The notes: generated by a model not told the origin, from the letters alone. Positions 30,496 through 39,088 are shown, counted from the stretch's first letter. The stretch: DNA of 64,000 nt from Shewanella halotolerans (GCF_019457535.1 NZ_CP080417.1:558001-622000); one strand, 5' to 3'. Translations and numbers: made by a program.

Positions 30496-32147
30496 TAGCG
30501 TGCTCCTCCTTGATCTTGGCTGGCCAGCTCGCCATGCTCGCCGAGTGCGATCTGCATGTCGCTCAGCGCCGCGACCTCATCGAAATAGGAGGCGATGACA
30601 ACCGTCATCTGCCCGCGCCGCTCGGCTAACATCTGCAGCAGGCGCGCCTGGGAGTCGGCATCCAGTGAAACCATGGGCTCATCCAGCAGCAGGATAGAGG
30701 GGGACTGTGCCAGGGCCCGCACCAGGGCGATCAGCTTGATAGCCCCCTTGTTAAGCACCTGATTCTCATTGCTGCCTACCTGGGTCTGATAACCGGCTGG
30801 CAGCTGCGCCAGGGTGGCCGATAGGCCGAGTTGGTCGGCGATCAGCATGGCGCTGGCCTCACGCTCGCGGCGAAACAGCGTCATGTTGTCTAAGATGGAG
30901 CCGCTGAAGAGGCTGGCCCAGGGGGGAACATAGCAGATGGATTGACGGTACTCGAAGCCGTCATGATCCTGCTGCGGCACACCCGCGATGGCGATCTGCC
31001 CACTATCTAGCTGGTGATAGGCGCCTATGGTGCTCAGCAGCAGACTGGCATGGGTCATGGGGTTGGAGGTAACGGTGGCGATGCTGCCCGCAGGTATGGT
31101 GAGGCTGATGTTGTCGAGCCGGGCGCTGGTCTTCTCGGCGCTGACACCCTCGAAGCGGATAGGGCCTAGGGGCAGTTTCTGTTGATATCGGGTCTGGCCG
31201 TTAAAGGTCTCCTGTGGCGTCGCGACCAAAGCATTGACCTGATCCATCGCCTCCTTGGCGCTGACATATTTGGCCCTCAGGCTGCCGATGGCGCTTAAGG
31301 GGGCGACGGCGCGCCCGGCCAGGATGGAGCAGGCCGCCAAGCCGCCGGTGGTGAGGTTACCGTTGAGCACCTCGAAACAACCTATCATCACCAGGCACAG
31401 GGTGGTGGCCTGGGCGGTGCCCTGTATCAGCTCCTGGAGTTTCGCCGACAGCCAGTCGACCTCCTCCTGCTGGGCGAGGCGTTGATGATTGATCTTCTTA
31501 TAGGCGTAGGTCATGCGGGACTCGAGCGCCATCGCCTTGGTAGTGGTGAGGCCCGAGAGCACCAGCATCAAGAGTCGGGTACGTTCATCCTGGCTCAGGC
31601 TTAGCTCCTTGGTGGCGAGAGAGAGCTTCTGCCCCAGTTGCCACACCCTCACGCCGGCAATTAGCCAGACGATCAGGGGGATAAACACCAGAGGCCCGCC
31701 TATGTAGGCCACCAGGGCGAGGAAGATGATCACGAAGGGGAAATCCATCAGCGCCACGGCCGCCTGGCCAGAGTAGATGTCGCGCATCGCCGCTATGCTG
31801 TGGATGCCGTGGGAGATCTTGCCAGCGCCGAGGTTCTCTATGTGATGATAATCGGCATTGAGCAGACGTTTCACCACCCGGGTGATGGTATGCAACTCAT
31901 AGTTGGCCGCCGAGGCACCCAGCAGCCAGCTGCGGGCGTATCTGAGGATCAGCTCCAGCAGGATGGCGATGGCAACCCCAATCACGAGTACCGTTGCCGT
32001 TCCGTGTGCCTCGTTGGGCAAGATACGATCGTAGATCTGTAACATGGTGAAAGGCAGGGCGAGTGAAAGCAGATTGATAAACACAGAGGTGAGGAGCAGT
32101 TCGTTGAACGACTGATTCTGTGCGAGCAAACGAAAGGTTTTAACCAT
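30495..32147 (-). CDS. Type I secretion ABC protein (PrtD-like) with degenerate Walker A
   Basis: First gene of the secretion operon; 550 residues. Five to six transmembrane helices (LLLTSVFINLLSLALPFTML, then VALMDFPFVIIFLALVAYI) and a C-terminal nucleotide-binding domain give the PrtD/HasD layout without a C39 domain. Key ATPase motifs are lost: the Walker A position reads TSNPMTHA (360-367) with no Lys, the Q-loop reads YVPPWASLF, the signature reads LNKGA (465-469), and the switch His is replaced (VVIASYFDE). Walker B (SILLLDEP) and the D-loop (SLD) remain. It probably cannot hydrolyse ATP alone and is inferred to pair with the LapB-like protein. The frame is open and long, so it is not an ordinary pseudogene. 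Confidence 0.88.
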   Translation of the reverse strand: MVKTFRLLAQNQSFNELLLTSVFINLLSLALPFTMLQIYDRILPNEAHGTATVLVIGVAIAILLELILRYARSWLLGASAANYELHTITRVVKRLLNADYHHIENLGAGKISHGIHSIAAMRDIYSGQAAVALMDFPFVIIFLALVAYIGGPLVFIPLIVWLIAGVRVWQLGQKLSLATKELSLSQDERTRLLMLVLSGLTTTKAMALESRMTYAYKKINHQRLAQQEEVDWLSAKLQELIQGTAQATTLCLVMIGCFEVLNGNLTTGGLAACSILAGRAVAPLSAIGSLRAKYVSAKEAMDQVNALVATPQETFNGQTRYQQKLPLGPIRFEGVSAEKTSARLDNISLTIPAGSIATVTSNPMTHASLLLSTIGAYHQLDSGQIAIAGVPQQDHDGFEYRQSICYVPPWASLFSGSILDNMTLFRREREASAMLIADQLGLSATLAQLPAGYQTQVGSNENQVLNKGAIKLIALVRALAQSPSILLLDEPMVSLDADSQARLLQMLAERRGQMTVVIASYFDEVAALSDMQIALGEHGELASQDQGGAR

Positions 32148-32332
32148 CTATGCCGTCCCTTGGAATAATTGGTGATTAAACAAGAGTGTAGTTCAATGTT
32201 GCTAGGACTAAAGCTAGCATCTAAGACAAGGGTTAGATATAAGACAAATTTCTATACTTTTGATTTAGCTGCAAAGCTTGCTTCATCATCATTTTGAGCA
32301 GTGGGCAGGCGTTATGCAGGGTGAGTTTGATG

Positions 32333-32372
32333 GACAAAAAAAGAGGCCTGGTAGACCAGACCTCTTTGCAGC
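32333..32372 (-). terminator. Rho-independent terminator after the octaheme cytochrome gene
   Basis: On the minus strand, AAAGAGGTCTGG-TCTA-CCAGGCCTCTTT is followed by TTTTGTCC. It lies 28 bases beyond the octaheme cytochrome stop and separates that operon from the secretion operon downstream. Confidence 0.9.
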
Positions 32373-32399
32373 AGGGAGATGACGAAAGGGGATTTCAAA

Positions 32400-33806
32400 T
32401 TACTTGGCGTGTTTAGCGCCTTTCTTGTTCTTCATTGGGTCGCCTTCGTAACCTAAGGCTTGCCAATCTAAACGTGTGCCCTTGTTGTGGCAGTCGTTAC
32501 ACTTGAGCGCCTGGTCTTTTGGCGAAACCATGTGGTTGATGCGCCACCACATCTCTGTTTCGGCAAAGCCATGCTCACCACTGTATTTGATGCCTTGCTG
32601 GGCCAGTGCCTGGTTAGCCTCCATGCCAAGCTTGGCGGCCTTATCCCAGTCGAACTCTTTCCAGTAACCACCCTTGCCATAGACCTTGGCGGTGACGAAG
32701 ATGTTCTGTTTCTTGTCGTAGATCTGCTTGCCGCGATGCACCTTGAATGGGTAGATCTTGGCGGTCTTGTCTGTGATATCACCCAGTGGCGAAGTCAGCT
32801 TAGTGACCTTGGATGGATCCATCTTGTCACCCACCATGTAGGCATCGGCCTTGCCGTTGTACCAGGCGTACTCAGGCTTGACCATCTTGCCCCAGACGAA
32901 GCTGCCTTTCTTCTTCATGAAGGTGTGCTTGCCATATTCGTCCACGGTTTCCTCTTGATCGCTACCCGCGGTCGACCAGTCCCAGCTCATCTTGGTCGGC
33001 TCATTGCGGGCGAAGAATGGAATGTGACAGGTCTGACAGGCGACACTGGCCGTATGGGTGTTGAGGCGCTTGTTGGCGTGTGGCGCGCTATCGTGGCAGT
33101 TTTCACAGCCGATATCGTTCTCACCGCCTGGCGATACGCCCATGGCATTACCTGTGATCTGGTGTTGCTGCGTGGTGTGACAGGTCTGGCACTGGAAGTC
33201 ATTGCCATCGCTGTCCATGTGCACGTCGGTGGCCTTGTCTGGATAGGCCATGGAGGAGTCGAGATCCCCATGCTTCACCGCGTCGCCGCCGCCACCGTAG
33301 AAGTGGCAAGAGCCACAGTTGTCACGTACTGGCATGCCGACATTTTGTGCTACACGTTCCAGATTGACCTTAGCCAGGGCCTCGCCGGCACCGGCAGGGT
33401 CTTTAACATAGGTACCTGTGGTGTCGTGGCACACCAGGCAGTCGACCTTGGTCATGTCGCTAAAGTCGAAGTTGTTGTCTTTCCAGCCGTAGCCGGCGTG
33501 ACAGCTGGTACATCTAGGCTCGTTACCGGCGATAGAAGTACAGAAGTTGTTGATGGCGTTCTTCTTACCCCGTTTAACTGTGCGTCCGGGCAGCTTCTGC
33601 TCCAGTTCCCAGGTCCAGTGAGACGACTTCATAAAGTCTTTGGCGTGATCTTCATGGCATTCGATGCACTGCTCGGTCACTTGAGAGCCCTGGGTAAAGG
33701 GTCCCTGAATGGCTTCTTTGTGCGGGTTTTCGGCGATGGCATTGAGGCTGGCCAAGCCGAAGATCCCTGCAGCAAACATCGCCGTGAGAGAATGTGTGTG
33801 TTTCAT
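32400..33806 (-). CDS. Octaheme c-type cytochrome, tetrathionate reductase (OTR) family
   Basis: A 468-residue periplasmic protein with a signal peptide (MFAAGIFGLASLNAIA-EN). Eight CxxCH motifs are visible: CIECH, CTSCH, CLVCH, CGSCH, CQTCH, CENCH, CQTCH and CNDCH. The order and spacing fit the S. oneidensis octaheme tetrathionate reductase SO_4144, including DNCGSCHFYGGGGDAVKHGD. OTR reduces tetrathionate, nitrite and hydroxylamine in vitro; its role in the cell is not settled. Upstream on the same strand are a porin-like protein and a monoheme cytochrome, the same set as the SO_4142-4144 locus. A 20-bp palindrome lies just before its ribosome site. Confidence 0.92.
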   Translation of the reverse strand: MKHTHSLTAMFAAGIFGLASLNAIAENPHKEAIQGPFTQGSQVTEQCIECHEDHAKDFMKSSHWTWELEQKLPGRTVKRGKKNAINNFCTSIAGNEPRCTSCHAGYGWKDNNFDFSDMTKVDCLVCHDTTGTYVKDPAGAGEALAKVNLERVAQNVGMPVRDNCGSCHFYGGGGDAVKHGDLDSSMAYPDKATDVHMDSDGNDFQCQTCHTTQQHQITGNAMGVSPGGENDIGCENCHDSAPHANKRLNTHTASVACQTCHIPFFARNEPTKMSWDWSTAGSDQEETVDEYGKHTFMKKKGSFVWGKMVKPEYAWYNGKADAYMVGDKMDPSKVTKLTSPLGDITDKTAKIYPFKVHRGKQIYDKKQNIFVTAKVYGKGGYWKEFDWDKAAKLGMEANQALAQQGIKYSGEHGFAETEMWWRINHMVSPKDQALKCNDCHNKGTRLDWQALGYEGDPMKNKKGAKHAK

Positions 33807-33819
33807 TGTCTGTTCCCTA

Positions 33820-33839
33820 CCCCCGGCCTAGGCCGGGGG
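33820..33839. other. Perfect 20-bp palindrome between the porin and octaheme genes
   Basis: CCCCCGGCCTAGGCCGGGGG is a perfect self-complementary palindrome in the 44-bp gap. In the mRNA it would form a very GC-rich hairpin, followed immediately by GTAGGGAACAGACAATG, the octaheme ribosome site and start. It could stabilise or process the transcript, or make the two genes' levels differ. Confidence 0.85.
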
Positions 33840-33850
33840 AGATAGCTTAG

Positions 33851-35563
33851 TTAGAAGTTGACGACGAGTGAGGCATTGATGTCATAGGCGGTATCGACTA
33901 CTGGCAACATAGAGAAGGCTGAGCCAGCGATCACATCATCCACTTTTTGTGGGGCGCCCACCGGAGTGCCACTGCCGGTATATTCGTAGTCGTAGTAGAG
34001 ACCAGCCAGTTTGATGAACATTCTTGGGTTGATATCAAACATATAGTAGGCCTCGGCCACATGACCACGGGTAGCCAGCTTGCTGCCGATAGGATCGTCT
34101 TGTGCCTGAGTAAATGGGGTCCAGTACTTGGAGCCATAGTTATACTCGAGGCCGAATTTGCCGTATGGCGCGGGGATTTGAATGCCCACATAGATGCCAT
34201 AGCCATCTTTAGTGTCATTGTCGTCGGCGGCGCTTGGCATCATGATGATCTCGCTACCGTCGGCATTAAGCTGGGCTTCAAATACTGCGTCGCTGAGCAT
34301 GCCACCAAACATACCGGCATTACCGTTGCCTTCGGCGCGGGTCCAACCGAAAGAGGCGAAGGCTTTGAAGTCTTCATCGCTCTCGTAGGCGTAGCCGATG
34401 CCACCTAGGTACATGTCGCCGATCACGCCGCTAGGCTGTACTCGGGTCTGGAAGTTGAAGTTGCTGAACTTCTGCATGTCCTGATACATGGTGGGGGCAA
34501 AGATTCCCGCTAGCTGAGTTGGGAAGGCCATGGTGCCCTTGAAGCCATCGTTGATATCTTTGGCGCCAAACAGGGTGAATTGTAGGAAGTGGTTGCCGTC
34601 GTTGATGGCATCTATGTTAAAGCCGCCCAGGTGGGTGTCTTTGGTGACGATATCGCCAAACATCTCACCATTGCCCCACTGTGACTCGAAGCCCTGGCCA
34701 TAACAGAAACGCACTACCTGACCTTCGATGCCGGTGATCTCACCCAGCTTGTAACCCAGAGTTAGACCATCGAAGTTGAAGTTAACCAGGTGGCCAGATG
34801 GTGTACCGCCGCGTTTCTCGTTTTCACGATATTGGGTTGGTGGGCCATAGGTAGATGGACGACGACCGATAGAGAGGTAGGTGTTGCTGCCACCTATGTT
34901 CTTCCAGTCGAAGTAGGCGCGTTCGACCCTGAGCCAGTCGCCGCTGGTGTTACCACTGTTGGTGCCGTCCATGGTGAAGGAGCGCCATGAGTCGAACACC
35001 TGCACGCCGGTAGAGTCACCCCAGTTTTTATACATGCTGAGACGGCCGGCGAAGCTGACGTTATCCCACACCTTGGCCTTAAGGTTGAGTCTGAGACGCG
35101 TGGTGTAGAAGATGTCGTTGTTGATATCTTGGGTGGTCTTGGGAGCCAGCACGTAAGGCATCACGCCTTGTAGCATGCCGCTCTGGAAGGCGGCGGCAAG
35201 ATCTGGGTTGGCCGCCATCATCTGTCCCAGCGGGGAGTTGGGATCGTTAGGCATACCAAAGGCACCAGACATGGCTTTAGCACCAAAATCGTTGAAGTCC
35301 ACCTTGATTGCAGGGTTCCAGGTGACATTTTGGTAATGCAATGAATGGGCCTTGGTACGGAAATCGCCAGTGATCTCTAATCGGTCGAGAGCGGTGTGGC
35401 GCTCGTTCTTATCGACGCGGCTGTTGATAATGTCAATCTCTTCGGTGAGATCGGCAAGTTGTTGTTTAAGTTCGGCTATTTTTTGCGCATCGCTATCGGC
35501 GGCATAGACTGAGCCTGACATAGCCAGAGCGTTAGCGATCAATATAGACAGTAGAGTACGCAT
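33851..35563 (-). CDS. DUF3373-type outer-membrane beta-barrel protein
   Basis: A 570-residue protein with a signal peptide ending VYA-ADS, a short coiled coil (about 22-55, IAELKQQLADLTEEIDIINS), then a long aromatic-rich beta-strand region that ends in the C-terminal Phe typical of outer-membrane barrels (INASLVVNF). Patterns such as FYTTRLRLNLKAKVWDNVSF and WLRVERAYFDWKNIGGSNTY match the DUF3373 family found beside multiheme cytochromes. It may form a pore or porin-cytochrome unit for the octaheme enzyme, or let its substrates cross the outer membrane. That role is inferred from position only. Confidence 0.85.
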   Translation of the reverse strand: MRTLLSILIANALAMSGSVYAADSDAQKIAELKQQLADLTEEIDIINSRVDKNERHTALDRLEITGDFRTKAHSLHYQNVTWNPAIKVDFNDFGAKAMSGAFGMPNDPNSPLGQMMAANPDLAAAFQSGMLQGVMPYVLAPKTTQDINNDIFYTTRLRLNLKAKVWDNVSFAGRLSMYKNWGDSTGVQVFDSWRSFTMDGTNSGNTSGDWLRVERAYFDWKNIGGSNTYLSIGRRPSTYGPPTQYRENEKRGGTPSGHLVNFNFDGLTLGYKLGEITGIEGQVVRFCYGQGFESQWGNGEMFGDIVTKDTHLGGFNIDAINDGNHFLQFTLFGAKDINDGFKGTMAFPTQLAGIFAPTMYQDMQKFSNFNFQTRVQPSGVIGDMYLGGIGYAYESDEDFKAFASFGWTRAEGNGNAGMFGGMLSDAVFEAQLNADGSEIIMMPSAADDNDTKDGYGIYVGIQIPAPYGKFGLEYNYGSKYWTPFTQAQDDPIGSKLATRGHVAEAYYMFDINPRMFIKLAGLYYDYEYTGSGTPVGAPQKVDDVIAGSAFSMLPVVDTAYDINASLVVNF

Positions 35564-35627
35564 GTGAATCTCTCCTTAGGCGCTCATCGGGAGCGGTGAA
35601 TGAGCGCTTCGATTACAAAAGCTGTGG

Positions 35628-35960
35628 TTAACCGCAAGTCTGTGGCTGATCTGAGTCGGCCGCGTGGTCGTATAAGAATTGCTGGATATCCAGGCGTTCT
35701 TTGTCGGAGAGCTTTTTAAATACGTCTGGTTGGGCGCTGTGCATGTCGCGCTTGAAGAAGCGATCCCACTGGCTCATGGTCTTGCTCATGGGGGTGAGTT
35801 CACCGGCGGCATCGCCCTTGCTGTGGCAGGCTTTGCACTCTTTTTTATAAAGGTGTTTCCCTTTCTTAGGGTTACCACCGTCGACGGCGTAGACTTGTCC
35901 GCCTACGGTGAGGGCGAGGAGTAAGCATGTAGCTATTTTGGCAACGTTTTTCATCATCAT
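35628..35960 (-). CDS. Periplasmic monoheme cytochrome c
   Basis: A 110-residue protein with a signal peptide (IATCLLLALTVGGQVYA) and one heme site CKACH in YKKECKACHSKGDAAGELTP. A class I cytochrome fold follows, with a Met ligand candidate in LTPMSKTMSQW and the helix ERLDIQQFLYDHA. It is the first gene of the cytochrome - DUF3373 - octaheme operon and the likely electron carrier for the octaheme protein. It matches the layout of the S. oneidensis SO_4142 locus. An FNR/CRP-like box lies about 100 bases upstream. Confidence 0.9.
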   Translation of the reverse strand: MMMKNVAKIATCLLLALTVGGQVYAVDGGNPKKGKHLYKKECKACHSKGDAAGELTPMSKTMSQWDRFFKRDMHSAQPDVFKKLSDKERLDIQQFLYDHAADSDQPQTCG

Positions 35961-36469
35961 TTTCCTTAATCGCTACTCTGAGCGATTTATTAACCTGAAA
36001 CAAAATGCTTGTTTCTTGTTGGAAAATTTACCAAAAGGGGGTAGTTGTAAATTTGATGTTGATCACTTCTATGAAAAAAATCTAATTGATAAAAATTTCA
36101 TGAATAAAAATCTAATGAATATTGTGTAATGCAATGAAATTTAATGTTTTTTGTTTTTGGGCTTTTGCTTTCTTGTGATCTTGCTCTCGAATAAAAAGTA
36201 CCCGGTTAGATCACACTTTGTTATTTCAGCTCTCTCTAAATAGGTATTTTCGCTTGTTTTTGTATTGCAAATGGGCCTGTTTTGACGGGCTGGGCGGTTA
36301 ACCGAATCGGCAGGTTTCATTCTGGGTGAGAAGGAGTGGCAAAATAATTTAAAAAAAAGTGTTTGATCGACCTGTTTCGAGAGCACTTTTTAGCCGTCTT
36401 AGTCTATCTTTAAAGACGACTCGGGTAGATTCCCGAGCGAAAACAAAAATAATGAACGGGGTGAATGAG
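35961..36469. other. Long AT-rich divergent intergenic region
   Basis: These 509 bases separate the divergent octaheme-cytochrome operon and the TraF-like gene. I accept no gene in it; an 81-codon minus frame at 36141-36386 has no ribosome site or recognisable composition. It holds the FNR/CRP-like box listed separately, a TGTGATC half-site (reverse strand near 36211), and a CTCGGG-TAGATT-CCCGAG hairpin (36420-36437) in the presumed leader of the TraF-like gene. Confidence 0.55.
36053..36066 (-). promoter_or_regulatory. FNR/CRP-like binding site upstream of the cytochrome operon
   Basis: TTGAT-GTTG-ATCAC matches the FNR consensus TTGAT-N4-ATCAA at nine of ten positions and also fits a CRP-type palindrome. 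It is centred about 100 bases before the monoheme cytochrome start. Anaerobic control by FNR (EtrA) or CRP would suit a respiratory operon in Shewanella. This is inferred from sequence match only. Confidence 0.55.
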
Positions 36470-37666
36470 ATGAAATACCTTAGCTTGGTCATCGCAGTGT
36501 TATTGTCTGCTAGTGCCTCACTGGCATCTGCCGCCTCTCTCTACAACGAGGCCCGTAGTGATGCCATGGGCGGAACTGGGGTCGCGGCTTCTAACCGCGA
36601 AGGTGCCGCCTTTATCAACCCCGCCCTGTTAGCCATTCATGCCCCCAAATATTCCGGCGGCGCCGTGATGTTGCCCGTGCTGGGCGCCGAGGCCGCCAAT
36701 ATCGATAATCTGACCGACAAGTTCGACGCCTTGCAGGCTTCCTATGACGGTCTGGAGGCGGCCATCAATGCCAGCGACGTCACTGGGATCACCAATTACC
36801 GCGACATGTTGGTCGCCGATCTCAAGTCTCTCGATGGTGAGAATGCCTATGGCAGCGTGGGGCTGGGTTTTTCAGTGGTCCTGCCCACCAAGCGCATGCC
36901 TATGTCGATCTTTTACAAGACCTATATCGATGCGGTGAGCGTGGCGGTGATCGAGGACAGCGACATAGACGCCCTGACTAATCTCGACCCTAACAATCCG
37001 CCTGCAGTTACCGATCTGGATTCGCAGGGGGCCGTGGTTGCCGGTGCCATCTCAGATCTTGGGGTGGCCCTCAGCTTCCCGTTGTCGATCGTCAATATGC
37101 CGGTCGCCGTCGGTATCTCGCCTAAGCTGCAGCGTATCGACACCTATAACTATGTGGTCAGTGCCAACAACTTCGACGCCGATGATTTCGACGACAACAA
37201 GTACCGCAACGACGATACCGTGGCAAACCTGGATATCGGCGTGGCGATTCAGCCACTCGATCGTATGACCATAGGCCTGTCGGGACGTAACCTGGTGAGC
37301 CAGAAACTGGACACCGTCGAGGCGATGGGACGCAAGTTTACCTACCGTGTCGAGGCCCTCTATACCTTAGGTGTGGCCTATGATTGGGATAACTTCAGCC
37401 TGACCACGGATGTGGATCTCAATGGTCATAAGCGTTTCGATGAGATAGGCGAGACCCAGTATTGGCGTCTGGGCGGCGAGATGAGGGCGACCGATTGGCT
37501 GGCCCTGCGTGTCGGCTATCGCCACGACATGAAAGATACCAGTAGCAACCTCTATACCCTGGGCACAGGCTTTACCATAGGCCGCTCCTTTAATCTGGAT
37601 CTCACCGGCCTGGTGGGCACAGATGACGCCGTGGGCGGGGTGATTCAGACTTCCTATCATTTCTAG
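36470..37666 (+). CDS. TraF-like outer-membrane protein (conjugal transfer TraF-related family)
   Basis: A 398-residue protein with a clean signal peptide (MKYLSLVIAVLLSASASLAS-AA). A beta-rich region follows with SDAMGGTGVAASNREGAAFI near the mature N-terminus and a C-terminal Phe (QTSYHF), fitting an outer-membrane barrel. The pattern matches the chromosomal TraF-like family whose database name comes from plasmid TraF. No conjugation genes are nearby and the name should not be read as function. The frame opens earlier at 36359, but GGGGTG eight bases before the ATG at 36470 and the signal peptide decide the start. A terminator follows. Confidence 0.8.
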   Translation: MKYLSLVIAVLLSASASLASAASLYNEARSDAMGGTGVAASNREGAAFINPALLAIHAPKYSGGAVMLPVLGAEAANIDNLTDKFDALQASYDGLEAAINASDVTGITNYRDMLVADLKSLDGENAYGSVGLGFSVVLPTKRMPMSIFYKTYIDAVSVAVIEDSDIDALTNLDPNNPPAVTDLDSQGAVVAGAISDLGVALSFPLSIVNMPVAVGISPKLQRIDTYNYVVSANNFDADDFDDNKYRNDDTVANLDIGVAIQPLDRMTIGLSGRNLVSQKLDTVEAMGRKFTYRVEALYTLGVAYDWDNFSLTTDVDLNGHKRFDEIGETQYWRLGGEMRATDWLALRVGYRHDMKDTSSNLYTLGTGFTIGRSFNLDLTGLVGTDDAVGGVIQTSYHF

Positions 37667-37685
37667 GGATAGGTTTTTTAGAAAC

Positions 37686-37719
37686 AAGAAGGCCGGCTAT
37701 GATGCCGGCCTTCTCTTTA
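37686..37719. terminator. Bidirectional terminator
   Basis: GAAGGCCGGC-TATGAT-GCCGGCCTTC followed by TCTTTAT lies between the convergent TraF-like and TSUP genes. Confidence 0.85.
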
Positions 37720-37730
37720 TCCTAGAGGAG

Positions 37731-38471
37731 TTACAGCAGGGTGCTTAAGGACTTAGCGGCCAGCAGGATGGCGCTCAGGCTACAGAGTATCAGCGTCATG
37801 ATACGGGTCTTGTTCTTGTCTATGCGCCCCACCAGGCGATTGGCCATCAGGTAACCCAGCAGCACAGAGGGGAGCAGCAGCGCCGAGCAGTAAAAGTGAT
37901 GTAGGGTCAGCAGACCCGTGAGCCCCAGAATCACTATGGCGATAGTGGAGCTGAAGATGAAGAAGGCCGACAGGGCCGCGCGAAACTGCTTGGCATCCTT
38001 ACCCGAGAGCAGTATGGCCAGCGGCGGTCCGCCGATAGCGGCGATGTTGCCGAAGATCCCCGAGATCACCCCTGCGATAAACAGGTTGCGGCGGTTAACC
38101 ACCAGGTTGAGCCGCATCAGGCTTAGCAGTACGGCGATGGCCACGATAATGGCGATAGTCATGCCGAGCACGTCCTGGGGAGCGACCATGAGCAGGCCGG
38201 CGCCGATCAGTCCGCCGGGGATGCGTCCCAGCAAGGCATATTGCAGGCCGTTGAATTCTAGGGCGCCACGCTCGCGGATCAGAGTCAGCAGGGCGATAGA
38301 GAATCCCATCAGGATCACGGGCGCTGGCACAAGTGACGGCTCGATAAGATAGAGTAGGGGCGCGGCGACGACCGCCATGCCGAAACCGATTAGGCTCTGG
38401 GTGAGGGCGCCGACGAAGACGATAAGCGAGGCTAGCGCCAGAATATGGGGATCGAGCGGAAGTGCAGGCAC
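37731..38471 (-). CDS. TSUP (TauE/SafE) family membrane permease
   Basis: A 246-residue inner-membrane protein with about eight hydrophobic segments. Family motifs are visible: LTQSLIGFGMAVVAAPLLYL near 25-45 and GVISGIFGNIAAIGGPPLAI near 138-157, the duplicated glycine-rich signature of TauE/SafE exporters. Members export sulfite, sulfoacetate or other organosulfur anions; the substrate here is unknown. The start is a GTG with GGAA nine bases upstream. It sits beyond the metJ terminator on the same strand and is probably independent of metJ. Confidence 0.88.
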   Translation of the reverse strand: MPALPLDPHILALASLIVFVGALTQSLIGFGMAVVAAPLLYLIEPSLVPAPVILMGFSIALLTLIRERGALEFNGLQYALLGRIPGGLIGAGLLMVAPQDVLGMTIAIIVAIAVLLSLMRLNLVVNRRNLFIAGVISGIFGNIAAIGGPPLAILLSGKDAKQFRAALSAFFIFSSTIAIVILGLTGLLTLHHFYCSALLLPSVLLGYLMANRLVGRIDKNKTRIMTLILCSLSAILLAAKSLSTLL

Positions 38472-38499
38472 TGCAATGTTCCAGGCTAAGGTTGAAAAC

Positions 38500-38530
38500 T
38501 AAAAGAGGGACCGCCTAGCGATCCCTCTAT
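38500..38530 (-). terminator. Terminator of metJ
   Basis: On the minus strand, AGAGGGA and TCCCTCT pair around a ten-base loop and are followed by TTTAGTTTTC, beginning 22 bases after the metJ stop. Confidence 0.8.
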
Positions 38531-38549
38531 CGATTCGTGTGTGAGTGGA

Positions 38550-38864
38550 TTACTCCATCTCTTCCCACTCTATGCCCATCTCGGTCATCAAACGTTTGAC
38601 TTCGGCCGGGATGCTATCTGGCTTGTCTTTAGACAGGTCATCGTCTTGGGGTAGTGGCTGACCGGTGTAGGCGTGCAGGAAGGCCTCGCACAGCAGCTCG
38701 CTGTTAGTGGCGTGACGCAAGTTGTTGACCTGGCGCCGGGTGCGCTCGTCGGTTAACACCTTAAGCACCTTAAGAGGAATAGAGACAGTGATCTTCTTTA
38801 CCTGCTCATTCTTCTTACCATGTTCAGCATAGGGGCTGATATAATCGCCATTCCACTCAGTCAT
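38550..38864 (-). CDS. metJ: Methionine repressor MetJ
   Basis: A 104-residue ribbon-helix-helix repressor that uses S-adenosylmethionine as corepressor. The DNA-binding beta strand is KKITVSIPLKVLKVL, followed by TDERTRRQVNNLRHATNSEL and CEAFLHAYTGQPLP, all closely like E. coli MetJ, and the length is the same. It is divergent from metB, with tandem met boxes in between, so it probably represses itself and metBL. The acidic tail ends MGIEWEEME. Confidence 0.97.
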   Translation of the reverse strand: MTEWNGDYISPYAEHGKKNEQVKKITVSIPLKVLKVLTDERTRRQVNNLRHATNSELLCEAFLHAYTGQPLPQDDDLSKDKPDSIPAEVKRLMTEMGIEWEEME

Positions 38865-38973
38865 TGACTCACCTGTAAATTCTAAAATTCGGTGCAGATT
38901 TTAAACCCTTACAAATTACAGTCAAATTATTGCCTCGAATTTTTGGCAAATGCAAATAGATTTCTAAATGTTT

Positions 38974-39043
38974 GGACGTCTAAACGTCCAAAAGTTGTTG
39001 ACGCTCACTACCGGCTTAGGTACATTTAGACGTCCAGACATCT
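38974..39043. promoter_or_regulatory. Tandem MetJ boxes between metJ and metB
   Basis: Two pairs of adjacent 8-mers resemble the met box AGACGTCT: GGACGTCT-AAACGTCC (38974-38989) and AGACGTCC-AGACATCT (39028-39043). MetJ binds two or more adjacent boxes cooperatively, so both clusters are plausible operators for the divergent metJ and metB promoters. Confidence 0.9.
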
Positions 39044-39088
39044 CTTTTGTCCGAGGTGCCTGCCCAGATCCATATTGAGGAGTTGAAG

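Noticed and set aside
30495..32147. Pseudogene call for the PrtD-like ABC gene
   Set aside because: Walker A is lost, but the frame is intact at full length, overlaps the next gene by TAATG, and keeps Walker B and the transmembrane domain, so a specialised partner role is more likely than decay.
32487..33845. 452-codon plus-strand frame opposite the octaheme cytochrome
   Set aside because: It mirrors a gene with eight CxxCH motifs. Its own product has no domain, signal peptide or ribosome site, so it is a high-GC shadow frame.
36470..37666. Conjugation (TraF) or plasmid-transfer locus
   Set aside because: The protein belongs to a chromosomal outer-membrane family that only borrows the TraF name. 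No other transfer, relaxase or integrase gene is present.
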